Shown here piece after piece: positions 35,267 through 44,108 of a DNA stretch of 64,000 nucleotides. The translations under genes and the position numbers were made by a program. Where the stretch lies: contig CALMPB010000217.1 in the NCBI GenBank assembly GCA_937871985.1, positions 1 to 64,000 on the forward strand, read 5' to 3'. The notes under the pieces were generated by a model that saw nothing but the letters and a program-made list of their open reading frames with translations, was not told where the DNA came from and searched no databases. How positions within the stretch are numbered: position 1 is the stretch's first letter; each line of letters starts with the position of its first letter. Source of the DNA: an uncultured Burkholderiaceae bacterium. Its GTDB lineage: Bacteria > Pseudomonadota > Gammaproteobacteria > Burkholderiales > Burkholderiaceae.

Positions 35267-35986
35267 TCATAACGGCAGGGTTTCGGGAAACACCACGCCA
35301 TCGCCCCCTTCTATCCAGGGGGCGTATTTTTTCATGACGCGGCTGAACAAGTCGGAATCCATCCACGCCGCAAGCCACGCCGACAGCCGCGGCCAGGGCT
35401 GGGCCTGGAACCAGTCGATGTCGACGTGCGCGAACTGCCTGACGAAAGGCGCGACGGCCATGTCGGCCAGCGCCGCATGCCGTCCGAACAAAAAGGCATC
35501 TTGCTCCAGCATGTGCTCCAGTGTCATGAGCCAGCGCGCGGCATCGGCGCGATGCGCCGGCGCGGCGGCCTGGGCATGATCGCCGGCGGCAATGGCGCCT
35601 TCCGGACTGGCATTATCGGCGCCGGCATAGCGCTGCGGATACTTATAGCGATCCAGGTTGTGCTTGAAGGCGCCATCGCATTCGGCCACGAGCGCCAGCA
35701 TGGCGTCCAGGTTCTGCCGATCCGGCGTCAGCCAGTCTCGCGGATCGTTCCGGCCCAAGGCCCACAGCATGATGTCCAGGCTTTGCTCCAATACCCGGCC
35801 ATCGCCGAGCACCAGCACGGGCACTGTGGCTTTGGGCGACGCCTGATGCAAAGCCTGCGGTTTATTGCGCAGCACCACTTCGCGCAGTTCGCACTGCTGG
35901 CCGCTGGCGGCCAGGGCCAGGCGTGCCCGCATGGCGTAGGGACAGCGGCGAAACGAGTACAGAACCGGGCGCGGCTGCGCCGTCAT
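35267..35986 (-). CDS. Glutathione S-transferase family protein
   Basis: 239 aa from the ATG at 35986, which overlaps the stop of the upstream nitronate monooxygenase gene (ATGA); the longer frame would run back into that gene. The thioredoxin-like N-terminal domain shows YSFRRCPYAMRARLALAASG, and the all-helical C-terminal domain follows, ending near WIEGGDGVVFPETLP. A CPYA motif suggests an omega/glutaredoxin-like class. It is coupled to a flavoenzyme. The substrate is unknown. Confidence 0.85.
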   Translation of the reverse strand: MTAQPRPVLYSFRRCPYAMRARLALAASGQQCELREVVLRNKPQALHQASPKATVPVLVLGDGRVLEQSLDIMLWALGRNDPRDWLTPDRQNLDAMLALVAECDGAFKHNLDRYKYPQRYAGADNASPEGAIAAGDHAQAAAPAHRADAARWLMTLEHMLEQDAFLFGRHAALADMAVAPFVRQFAHVDIDWFQAQPWPRLSAWLAAWMDSDLFSRVMKKYAPWIEGGDGVVFPETLPL

Positions 35987-36951
35987 GGCGCGCGCAACAA
36001 CTGCCCGGCGCGCTGCAATTGCGCCTCGGCCTGCGCACCGATGCCGGCGACCAGGTCGCCGGCGCTTTCCACCTTGTGAATAAGATCGACGACCTCGCCG
36101 GCCCACACCATGGCGGTCTCGTAATCGCCGTCGCTGGCTGCCGCCCAGAATGCCGGGCTTACCGTGGCCGACTGCTCGGCCAGCTCGTCTTCCTTGCCCG
36201 TCCAGCGGCTCATGAACGTGTTGTGCAAGGCGCGGCCGGTGTAACCATTGGGCCAGTCATAGCCGCGCACGATATCGAAGACGCGGGTACGCTGGGTCTG
36301 CTCGCCTTCGGCGTTGACGATGCGCTGCTTGGCCTGGTCGTGCCCCAGCGCTTCACGGCTGGCATAGAACCGCGTGCCAAGCAAAGCGCCCTGGGCGCCA
36401 AGCATCAGGGCCGCCGCCAGGCCTCTCCCATCGGCAATGCCTCCGGCCGCCACGACCGGAACCGTGCCCGAGGCGTCGATCACGGCCGGCACCAACGGCA
36501 TCGTGCCGCGCGCGCCGCCATGGCCGCCCCCTTCGGTACCCTGGGCAACGATAATGTCGGCGCCCGCCTTGCGCGCCTGGACGGCGCCGGCCACATCCTG
36601 CACTTGGCAAATCAGCTTGCATCCCGCCGCTTTGATGGCCGATGCGTAAGGCGAAGGATCGCCAAACGACAGCATGACGGCATGCGGCTTGGCCCTCAGG
36701 GCAAGCTCGAGTATGCCGTCGCCGATGGACCAGGTGATGAGACCCACGCCCCACGGACGGTTCGTCTGCGCCTTGACCAGGGCCAATTCGGTATCGAGCC
36801 AGTCCGGATCGCCATAGCCGCCGCCCACCATGCCCAGGCCTCCGGCGTTGGACACCGCCGCGGCCAGGCGGCCGCCCGCCACGCCGCCCATGGGCCCCAG
36901 CACAATGGGGTGATCCAGACCAAACATATCCGTCAACGCTGTCGCTATCAT
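35983..36951 (-). CDS. Nitronate monooxygenase (2-nitropropane dioxygenase family)
   Basis: 322 aa TIM-barrel FMN enzyme. The N-terminal LDHPIVLGPMGGVAGGRLAAAV, central VAQGTEGGGHGG and PVVAAGGIADGRGLAAALMLGA (FMN-phosphate site) are family hallmarks, with the likely catalytic His in GGGHGG. It oxidises alkyl nitronates such as propionate-3-nitronate to keto acid and nitrite. It shares an operon with the GST by a four-base overlap. Confidence 0.88.
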   Translation of the reverse strand: MIATALTDMFGLDHPIVLGPMGGVAGGRLAAAVSNAGGLGMVGGGYGDPDWLDTELALVKAQTNRPWGVGLITWSIGDGILELALRAKPHAVMLSFGDPSPYASAIKAAGCKLICQVQDVAGAVQARKAGADIIVAQGTEGGGHGGARGTMPLVPAVIDASGTVPVVAAGGIADGRGLAAALMLGAQGALLGTRFYASREALGHDQAKQRIVNAEGEQTQRTRVFDIVRGYDWPNGYTGRALHNTFMSRWTGKEDELAEQSATVSPAFWAAASDGDYETAMVWAGEVVDLIHKVESAGDLVAGIGAQAEAQLQRAGQLLRAP

Positions 36952-37105
36952 GATCCGTCCTTCGAAAGAATTCGTTCAAGTCCGCCGCCCGGCCAAACGC
37001 GGGCCGCCACATGCCAGCCCGAATGTTCATTCGGCATTTCCGCTGCCTAATCGCGTTCGGATCGCCGCGGGCGGTATCGAGCGTCGGCCGATAGGCAGGA
37101 GGCCG

Positions 37106-38083
37106 CTATCCGGCCGCGCCCTGGTCGCCGGATTCGGCCGCCGCGCCGGCGGGCTTTTTCTCCATGCGCACGCCGATGTGGCGCTGGCGGCGCTGACGGG
37201 CCAGTTCCACCTGCCTTTGGCGCTCGCGGAATCGCTGCACCTGCTCGGGTGTGTGCGTGCCGTGGCAATGCGGGCAGCTTACGCCTTCGACGAAATGCTG
37301 CGAAGCCTTGTCGGCGGCGCCGAGCGGCTGGCGGCATGCCCGGCAAAGTTCGTAATGCCCTTCCTCCAGCCCATGCACCACCGAAACCCGCTCGTCGAAG
37401 ACAAAGCACTCGCCTTCCCAGCGGCTTTGCTCGGGCGGCACGGTTTCCAGGTATTTGAGAATGCCGCCTTCAAGATGATAAACCTCTTCGAAACCCTGCG
37501 AGCGCAGGTAGGCGGTGGATTTTTCGCAGCGAATGCCGCCGGTGCAGAACATGGCCACGCGGGACTTCTTGTTCAGCACGCCGCTTTCGGTTTGGGTTCG
37601 CACCCATTGCGGAAACTCGGTAAAACTGGCGGTATGCGGGTTGACCGCCGACGCGAACGAGCCGATGGAAACTTCGTAGTCGTTGCGCACGTCGACCACC
37701 ACGACATCCGGGTCGTCGATGAGAGTGTTCCATTGATCCGGCTTGACGTAGGTGCCGGCCATGGTGCCGGCCTGCACATTGGGCACGCCCATGGTGACGA
37801 TTTCACGCTTGAGCTTGACCTTGAGCCGATAGAACGGCATTTTGCCCGCCCGCGATTCTTTGTGCGTCAGCGAAGCCATGCGCGGGTCGTTGCGCAAATA
37901 AGCCAGCACAGCCCGGATGCCGGCTTCGAGGCCGGCTATGGTGCCATTGATGCCCTCTTCGGCCAGCAGCAGGGTGCCCTTGACCTCGTTGCTTTCGCAA
38001 AACTCGAACAACGGCGCCTGCAGCGCCTTGTAATCGGGTAGATGAACGAACTTGTACAGCGCGGCAACCAGGAAATCAGCCAT
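37106..38083 (-). CDS. trhO: tRNA uridine-34 hydroxylase, rhodanese type (YceA family)
   Basis: 325 aa from the ATG at 38083 ([15 protein letters not shown]), where the family starts; the in-frame extension to 38173 is not family-like. The rhodanese domain is visible ([13 protein letters not shown]), with the active Cys in [15 protein letters not shown]. The C-terminal zinc-like motif is CRACRQPL with CPHCHG. It hydroxylates U34 of certain tRNAs as the first step to 5-(carboxy)methoxyuridine in an oxygen-dependent reaction. Confidence 0.9.
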   Translation of the reverse strand: MADFLVAALYKFVHLPDYKALQAPLFEFCESNEVKGTLLLAEEGINGTIAGLEAGIRAVLAYLRNDPRMASLTHKESRAGKMPFYRLKVKLKREIVTMGVPNVQAGTMAGTYVKPDQWNTLIDDPDVVVVDVRNDYEVSIGSFASAVNPHTASFTEFPQWVRTQTESGVLNKKSRVAMFCTGGIRCEKSTAYLRSQGFEEVYHLEGGILKYLETVPPEQSRWEGECFVFDERVSVVHGLEEGHYELCRACRQPLGAADKASQHFVEGVSCPHCHGTHTPEQVQRFRERQRQVELARQRRQRHIGVRMEKKPAGAAAESGDQGAAG

Positions 38084-38212
38084 GACGATATCAATAGCCC
38101 GAAGACGGCGACATCGATGCGGCAAAACAGCCACAAACAACGGGGACTTCGGCGAGTTGGACAAAACGGCCATTTTACCCTTGCTCTTGGAAAACCGCCC
38201 CGGGAACTCCGC

Positions 38213-38371
38213 TTATTTGGCGCGCCTGCGGTCGTAGCGTTCGTTGCCGACTCCACCCATGCTGATGATTCGTTTGGAGGAGGCCTGCTTCGCCCTTTCG
38301 TTATTGATGAGCTGCTGCACGGAGCTTGTAAGGGGGCGGAATGCAGTCGGGGTACGCGGTTTGACCAACAT
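38213..38371 (-). CDS. Small basic protein, 52 aa (unknown)
   Basis: On the minus strand an ATG at 38371 with GAGG 8 bases upstream opens a 52-codon frame ending in TAA at 38213. It begins MLVKPRTPTAFRPLTSSVQQ, contains GGVGNERYDRRRAK at the C-terminus, and is rich in Arg/Lys. It lies upstream of trhO on the same strand with a 129-base gap. I do not recognise the family. It competes with a 114-codon frame on the plus strand whose composition looks less natural. A small nucleic-acid-binding protein is possible but unproven. Confidence 0.4.
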   Translation of the reverse strand: MLVKPRTPTAFRPLTSSVQQLINNERAKQASSKRIISMGGVGNERYDRRRAK

Positions 38372-38577
38372 CAAAAACCTCACTGAATTATTAGTATTCG
38401 TAAAGTAATGAGCCGGCCCGCAGGCCGGGCTCGGCCTGTTGTAACGCTATGACACTAGCCGTAAGATAACACTGGATTGCGGTCAATTTAATGAAACTGG
38501 GGAAATTACCAATACATTCGCTCCCGCGGCTTCGCCAGACTCGGCCCGATACCCGTAACGCATTTTGCGCATCGTTT

Positions 38578-39564
38578 ATGAACATCACCATCGCCGATGA
38601 CTATCAGGACTGTGTTCGACACTTGCACTGCTTCGACAAACTGGCGGGGCACAGTGTGCAAGTCTTCAACGACAGCACCAAAGACCTGACCGACCTGGCC
38701 GCGCGGTTCGGCACCGCCGAAGCCCTGGTGCTTACCCGGGAACGCACCATCGTCTCGGCCGACCTGATCAAGCGCCTGCCCAGGCTGCGCCTCATCTGCC
38801 AGACCGGCAAGATCGGCGGGCACGTCGACCTCGAAGCCTGTACCGAGCACGGCATCGCCGTCGCCGATGGACAAGGCAGCGGCGCGGCGGCGGCCGAACT
38901 GACCTGGGCACTAATACTCGCCAGCCGACGCCATCTGGTCGCCGAAGCCAACCGGCTCCACGACGGCCTGTGGCAAGGCCATCTGGGCCAGCAACTGCGG
39001 GGCCAGCGCCTCGGTGTCTGGGGTTACGGCCGCATCGGGCGGCAGGTCGCCGCCTACGGCAAGGCCTTCGGCATGGACGTCTGGATATGGGGCCGCGAAG
39101 GCTCCGCCAGCCGCGCCCGCGCGGACGGATTCGCCGTTGCGCCCTCCCAGGAAGAGTTTTTAGCCGGCAGCGACATCGTAACCCTGCATCTTCGCCTTAC
39201 GCCGGAAACCCGGGGGCTCATCGCCCTATCCGACCTCGTTCACATGCCGCCCACCGCCCTGCTGGTCAATACCAGCCGCGCCGAACTCATCCAGCCCGAT
39301 GCCCTGGAGCGCGCCCTGTGCCAGGGGCGCCCCGGTTTCGCGGCGGTGGATGTCTACGAATCCGAGCCCGTGCTGGGCGCCCGGCACCCCCTGCTCAAGC
39401 TCGCCAACGCCTTGTGCACGCCTCACATCGGCTTCGTCGAAAAAGACAACTACGAGGCCTACTACGGCGCCGCCTTCGACACCATCGTCCGCTACGCCTC
39501 GGGCCAACCTATCGACTTGGTCAACCCCCAGGTCAAGAACCGCGAAAAGCCGCTGCGCGTGTGA
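38578..39564 (+). CDS. D-isomer-specific 2-hydroxyacid dehydrogenase
   Basis: 328 aa from the ATG at 38578 (MNITIADDYQD), preferred to an in-frame ATG 29 codons earlier because it matches the usual catalytic-domain start. The NAD-binding motif is LGVWGYGRIGRQVAAYGKAFGM. The catalytic Arg is in NTSRAELI, the Glu is in DVYESEPV, and the His is in CTPHIGF. It resembles phosphoglycerate dehydrogenase-like enzymes but lacks regulatory domains. It interconverts a D-2-hydroxyacid and a 2-oxoacid; the exact substrate is not evident. Confidence 0.88.
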   Translation: MNITIADDYQDCVRHLHCFDKLAGHSVQVFNDSTKDLTDLAARFGTAEALVLTRERTIVSADLIKRLPRLRLICQTGKIGGHVDLEACTEHGIAVADGQGSGAAAAELTWALILASRRHLVAEANRLHDGLWQGHLGQQLRGQRLGVWGYGRIGRQVAAYGKAFGMDVWIWGREGSASRARADGFAVAPSQEEFLAGSDIVTLHLRLTPETRGLIALSDLVHMPPTALLVNTSRAELIQPDALERALCQGRPGFAAVDVYESEPVLGARHPLLKLANALCTPHIGFVEKDNYEAYYGAAFDTIVRYASGQPIDLVNPQVKNREKPLRV

Positions 39565-39711
39565 AGCCCGGCTTTGCCCCTCCAGTTTGCCCAATCGCCG
39601 GCATGGCTATTCAAAAGACACGTGCGTCCTTAAACTAAGCAATATTTTGAACGCGTATACGCCGACTTAAACTACATACCGATACTCATCGAATCCCCAC
39701 AGGAAAGTTCC

Positions 39712-41223
39712 ATGCAAGCCTATACCGACCGCAGCGACGTAGAGCATTTCATCGACGGACAACGCAGCTCCGGCAAATCCGTCCGGCGCCAGGATGTCTA
39801 CAATCCCGCGCTGGGCAGCGTGGCCAGGCAGGTTCTGCTGGCCGAGCCCGGCGACATCGATGCGGCGGTGGCCGGCGCCAAGCAAGCTTTTGCGGCCTGG
39901 GCCGACACCCCACCCATCCGGCGCGCGCGCGTCCTGTTCAAGTTCCTCGAACTCATGAACCAGCACCGCGACACGCTGGCGGCCATCATTACCGCCGAAC
40001 ACGGCAAAGTGTTCAGCGATGCCCAGGGCGAAGTGTCGCGCGGCATCGACGTCATCGAATTCGCTTGCGGCATTCCGCAACTGCTCAAGGGCGACTACAC
40101 CGACCAGGTTTCCACCGGCATCGACAACTGGAGCCTGCGCCAGCCGCTGGGCGTGGTGGCGGGCATCACGCCCTTCAATTTCCCCTGCATGGTGCCTTGC
40201 TGGATGTTTCCCGTCGCCATCGCCGCCGGCAACTGCTTTGTGCTCAAGCCCAGCGAGCGCGACCCTTCGGCAGCGCTTTACATGGCGGATCTGCTCAAGC
40301 AGGCGGGGCTGCCGGACGGCGTTTTCAGCGTCGTGCAGGGTGACAAGGTTGCCGTCGACGCCTTGCTGGCCCATCCTGACGTCAAAGCCGTCAGCTTCGT
40401 GGGCTCGACACCCATCGCCCACTATATCTACGAGCAGGCCGCCCACTTCGGCAAACGGGTGCAGGCCCTGGGCGGCGCCAAGAACCATCTGGTCGTCATG
40501 CCCGACGCCGATCTCGAGCAAGCCGTCGACGCCCTCACAGGCGCCGCCTACGGCTCGGCCGGGGAACGCTGCATGGCCATTTCAGTGGCCGTCCTGGTGG
40601 GCGACGTCGGCGACAAGATCGTGCCCATGCTCGCCCAACGGGCAAAAAACCTGGTCGTCAAAAACGGCATGGAAAGCGACGCCGAAATGGGCCCGCTCGT
40701 AAGCCGCCAATCGCTGGAGCGCGTCGAAAGCTATATTGAGCTGGGCAAGGAAGAAGGCGCCGAGCTGGTCGTCGACGGCCGCGGCCTGAAGGTGCCTAGC
40801 CACGAAACCGGCTTTTTCACCGGCGGCACGCTGTTCGATCGCGTCACCCCGCAAATGCGCATCTATAAAGAAGAAATCTTCGGGCCGGTGCTGGCCTGCG
40901 TGCGGGTCAACGATTTCGCCACCGCCGTCGATCTCATCAACGCGCATGAATTCGGCAACGGCGTCTCGTGCTATACCCGCGACGGCCACATCGCGCGCGA
41001 GTTCGGCCGCCGCATCCAGGTAGGCATGGTCGGCATCAACGTGCCCATTCCCGTACCCATGGCCTGGCACGGCTTCGGCGGCTGGCAAAAATCGCTGTTC
41101 GGCGACATGCACGCCTACGGCGAGGAAGGCGTGCGCTTCTACACCAAGCAAAAAAGCATCATGCAGCGCTGGCCCGAAAGCACTTCCAAAGGCGCCGAGT
41201 TCGCCATGCCCACGGCAAAATAG
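39712..41223 (+). CDS. mmsA: CoA-acylating methylmalonate-semialdehyde dehydrogenase
   Basis: 503 aa, the family length. It is an aldehyde dehydrogenase with the MMSDH signature [15 protein letters not shown], catalytic Cys287, plus [20 protein letters not shown] and the C-terminal [21 protein letters not shown]. It oxidises (methyl)malonate semialdehyde to propionyl/acetyl-CoA in valine and beta-alanine/inositol catabolism. AGGAAAG lies just upstream of the ATG. Its usual partner mmsB is not adjacent; the next gene is convergent. Confidence 0.93.
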   Translation: MQAYTDRSDVEHFIDGQRSSGKSVRRQDVYNPALGSVARQVLLAEPGDIDAAVAGAKQAFAAWADTPPIRRARVLFKFLELMNQHRDTLAAIITAEHGKVFSDAQGEVSRGIDVIEFACGIPQLLKGDYTDQVSTGIDNWSLRQPLGVVAGITPFNFPCMVPCWMFPVAIAAGNCFVLKPSERDPSAALYMADLLKQAGLPDGVFSVVQGDKVAVDALLAHPDVKAVSFVGSTPIAHYIYEQAAHFGKRVQALGGAKNHLVVMPDADLEQAVDALTGAAYGSAGERCMAISVAVLVGDVGDKIVPMLAQRAKNLVVKNGMESDAEMGPLVSRQSLERVESYIELGKEEGAELVVDGRGLKVPSHETGFFTGGTLFDRVTPQMRIYKEEIFGPVLACVRVNDFATAVDLINAHEFGNGVSCYTRDGHIAREFGRRIQVGMVGINVPIPVPMAWHGFGGWQKSLFGDMHAYGEEGVRFYTKQKSIMQRWPESTSKGAEFAMPTAK

Positions 41224-41226
41224 GCG

Positions 41227-42420
41227 TTACTTCAACACCGAGGCAAACGCCTGGGCGGTCCGCTCGACATTGCGGGTGTTGAGCCCCGCCACGCAAATAC
41301 GCCCCGACTCAATAATGTAAACGCCGTATTTTTCAATAAGCTCCTGCATATGGGGCGCCAGCGCGGGCGCATAGCTGAACATCCCGCGCTGGGCCAGCAG
41401 GAAATCCCAGTCGTAGGCTGGGTGCACCCTCACCAGCCCGCGATGCAGCTCGAGCCGCATCTCGTGGATGCGTTCGCGCATGACGTCGACCTCGGACTCC
41501 CACAGCGCGCGCAGCTCGGGATCGAGCAGCACCGTTTCCACCACATGCCCGCCATAGGCCGGAGGGCTGGAATAATTGCGCCGAACCGCTTGCTGCAACT
41601 GCCCCAGCGCACGCGCGGCTTCGTCCGCGTTCGCGCAGAACATGCTCAGGCCGCCGCAGCGTTCGCCGTAAATCGAGAAAATCTTGGAATACGAATTGGC
41701 TACCAGGAACGGCAGGTCGGCCTTGACCAGCGCCCGCACCAGATACGCATCGCGCTCCAGGCCTTCGCCCAGCCCCTGGTAGGCCATGTCGAGGAAGGGC
41801 AGCAGCTTGCGCCGGGCGACGATGCGCACGACTTCGTCCCACTGCGCGCTATTGAGATCGGCGCCGGTGGGGTTGTGGCAGCACGGGTGCAGCACGACAA
41901 TGGTTTGCTCGGCCTGCGTTTCCAGGTAGGCGGCCATGGCCTCGAAATCCAGCCTTTGGGTGGATGGATTGAAATACGGATACGCCTCGACGGCAAAGCC
42001 CGCGCCCTCCAGGATGGCCCGGTGGTTGTCCCAGGTTGGATTGCTGATGCGCGCCACCGAATTCGGAAAGAATTTTTTCAGCACGTCGCTGCCCACCTTG
42101 AGCGCGCCCGAGCCTCCCAAAGTCTGGATGGTGGCGACGCGACCGTCACGCAGCGCCTCGGAATCCTTGCCAAAGACCAGCTCTTGCGTGGCCTTGCAAT
42201 ACGCCGGGCTGCCGCTCATGGGCAGGTAGACGCTGGGCGCGGTCGAGGCATTGACGACTTTCTGCGCACGCTGCACGGATTCCAGTCGAGGAATATTGCC
42301 TTCGTCGTCGTAATACAAGCCAATGCTGAGGTTGATTTTTTCAGGCCGGGGATCGTCGCGATACGCCAATTGCAAAGACAATATGGGGTCGCCTGCATAG
42401 GCCGAGAGCGTGCTGAACAA
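41227..42420 (-). CDS. tyrB: Aromatic/aspartate aminotransferase (class I, PLP)
   Basis: 397 aa from a TTG at 42420, chosen because AGGAAAG lies upstream and the sequence LFSTLSAYAGDPILSL matches the family N-terminus; the frame continues back to 42504 without family similarity. The PLP lysine is in NSYSKIFSIYGERCGG, LHPCCHNPTGADL binds the phosphate and ring, and the substrate-carboxylate Arg is in SGRICVAGLN near the C-terminus. It transaminates aromatic 2-oxoacids with glutamate. It is convergent with mmsA (3 bases between stops). The TyrB versus AspC choice is by overall look. Confidence 0.82.
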   Translation of the reverse strand: MFSTLSAYAGDPILSLQLAYRDDPRPEKINLSIGLYYDDEGNIPRLESVQRAQKVVNASTAPSVYLPMSGSPAYCKATQELVFGKDSEALRDGRVATIQTLGGSGALKVGSDVLKKFFPNSVARISNPTWDNHRAILEGAGFAVEAYPYFNPSTQRLDFEAMAAYLETQAEQTIVVLHPCCHNPTGADLNSAQWDEVVRIVARRKLLPFLDMAYQGLGEGLERDAYLVRALVKADLPFLVANSYSKIFSIYGERCGGLSMFCANADEAARALGQLQQAVRRNYSSPPAYGGHVVETVLLDPELRALWESEVDVMRERIHEMRLELHRGLVRVHPAYDWDFLLAQRGMFSYAPALAPHMQELIEKYGVYIIESGRICVAGLNTRNVERTAQAFASVLK

Positions 42421-42534
42421 GGTCTTTCCTGTATGCCGGGGAGCCAGCGAAAAATGGGGTGGGAAATCCGGTATTTTATACCGCCGCCGACGCGACAAGG
42501 CCAATGGCGCCCTACCGAACCACCTTGGGCCGAG

Positions 42535-43785
42535 TCAGCTCGCAACAGCCATGATCGTATGAAGCAAAACGTTGCAGCCCGCCTGGGCCTGTTCCACGGT
42601 AATGCTTTCCGCTTCGTTGTGGCTTATGCCGTCCTTGCACGGAATGAAAATCATGGCCGAGGGCGCAATGCGCGCAATATGCATTGCATCGTGCGCCGCA
42701 CCGCTGTACATATCCTGAAAGGTGTAGCCCAGATTTTGAGTGGCGGTGCGCACGGCATCGATGCAGGAGGATGAAAAATGGGTCGGCGGAACGGACCAAT
42801 ATTGGCGTACGCTCAAATCCAGTCGTTCTGCTTTGGCCGCATCCGAAAACAGGCTCAGCATCTCGGTACGCATGATGTCGAGCTGGGCGTCGTCGCTGCT
42901 GCGGCAATCGGCCGTCAATAATACATTGTCGGCGATGACGCTGCGGGCATTAGGACGAATGCGGGCGAATGCCACCGATGCCCGCCCTACCGGCTCGTAG
43001 CGCATTGCCAACTGGCGCACGCCCGTAATGATTCGAGCCGCGCCAAGCAGGGCGTCGCGGCGCGAATCGATGGGTGTGGTGCCCGTATGAGCCGCCTGGC
43101 CGGTTAATTCGACTTCGTAGGCTTCAATCCCTACGATACCGTTGACCACCCCGATTTCAGCGCGCCCCCTCTCGAGCACGGGGCCTTGTTCAATATGGGC
43201 TTCGATGTAGCAATGCATGGGAGGCCCGACCGGATCGATCGATCCCGCATATCCGATCGCCTCCAGAGCATCGCCAAATCGGATTCCCTTGTCGTCGACC
43301 GTATCGAGGGCTGCCTGCAGCGGCATGACGCCTGCCACGACGGAAGACGAGAGAGACGTCGGACGAAAACGGGCTCCTTCTTCGTTTGTCCATACCACGA
43401 CCTCCACCGGACGGCGCGTTTCAATGCCATGCTGATCCATGGTGCGTAATACTTCCAAACCGGCCAATACGCCATAAGGGCCATCGTACTTCCCCGCCAC
43501 AGGTTGCGAATCGAGATGGCTTCCTGTGACGACCGGAGACAACGTATTGTCGGCGCCGGCGCGCCGCGCATAGATATTTCCAAGAGCGTCGATGCGGATG
43601 GCGTAGCCGGCTTGGCGGCAGGATTCGATGAAATGATCGCGCGCAAGCTTGTCCTCTTGGGTCAGCGCCAACCGGCAAACTCCGCCAGTTGGCGTCGCGC
43701 CAATATTCCCCATTTCTTGAAGGTCGCGCCAGAGCCGCTGGATGTCGATGCGAGGGCCAAGGCTTGAGGTATTTGTAGCGGGCAT
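42535..43785 (-). CDS. M20-family Zn-dependent amidohydrolase (allantoate amidohydrolase / N-carbamoyl-L-amino acid hydrolase type)
   Basis: 416 aa from the ATG at 43785, with AGAGGA upstream; the in-frame extension to 43884 is rejected. Metal ligands are visible in TGSHLDSQPVAGKYDG and WTNEEGARF, with further His in EAHIEQGPVLE and GAAHDAMHIA. AAHTGTTPIDSRRDAL is the lid-domain Arg region of this family. It hydrolyses C-N bonds of ureido compounds. An AT-rich upstream region with two palindromes (43925-43991) is probably its control region. Confidence 0.88.
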   Translation of the reverse strand: MPATNTSSLGPRIDIQRLWRDLQEMGNIGATPTGGVCRLALTQEDKLARDHFIESCRQAGYAIRIDALGNIYARRAGADNTLSPVVTGSHLDSQPVAGKYDGPYGVLAGLEVLRTMDQHGIETRRPVEVVVWTNEEGARFRPTSLSSSVVAGVMPLQAALDTVDDKGIRFGDALEAIGYAGSIDPVGPPMHCYIEAHIEQGPVLERGRAEIGVVNGIVGIEAYEVELTGQAAHTGTTPIDSRRDALLGAARIITGVRQLAMRYEPVGRASVAFARIRPNARSVIADNVLLTADCRSSDDAQLDIMRTEMLSLFSDAAKAERLDLSVRQYWSVPPTHFSSSCIDAVRTATQNLGYTFQDMYSGAAHDAMHIARIAPSAMIFIPCKDGISHNEAESITVEQAQAGCNVLLHTIMAVAS

Positions 43786-44108
43786 GGCATTTCCTCTAGT
43801 ACTGCCGCCCTTCAATCGCACTGCACCATGCAGCAGTCGAATGAAGAGCAACTTGCCTATAACGCGCACAAGGCAGTTCGCCATGTCGATTTTTTTAGGA
43901 TTAAATTACCGATGTAATATTATTTTATCGATAATAATAGACTCGATCCTAAACCGGGATTGGCGGGCAGTCAACATTTTTATCGATAAAACCTCGTAGC
44001 GAAAATCCCCGATCGTGGAGACACGTTACGGGCCTTGCATGACGTCCTGACGGGTGACCCAGGCGGGGTGCTGATGCGCGCCACCGACGCGACATGGCCG
44101 CTAGCGCC
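43786..44108. other. 323-base non-coding region with AT-rich control segment
   Basis: There is no gene between the hydrolase start and the sulfatase stop. Bases about 43900-43995 are AT-rich and carry two ATCGAT-centred palindromes listed separately; the rest has ordinary composition with nothing recognisable. Confidence 0.6.
43925..43991. promoter_or_regulatory. Two TTATCGATAA palindromes, candidate operator pair
   Basis: TTATCGATAA at 43925-43934 and TTTTATCGATAAAA at 43978-43991 are perfect palindromes with the same core, 55 bases apart centre to centre. They lie 140-206 bases upstream of the amidohydrolase start. A dimeric repressor of GntR/TetR type is a reasonable guess; no such regulator gene is adjacent. 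Confidence 0.45.

Noticed and set aside
38042..38386. 114-codon plus-strand frame between trhO and the hydroxyacid dehydrogenase
   Set aside because: It overlaps the trhO start region and the 52-codon frame, and its composition (His/Arg/Gly-rich) is typical of a shadow.
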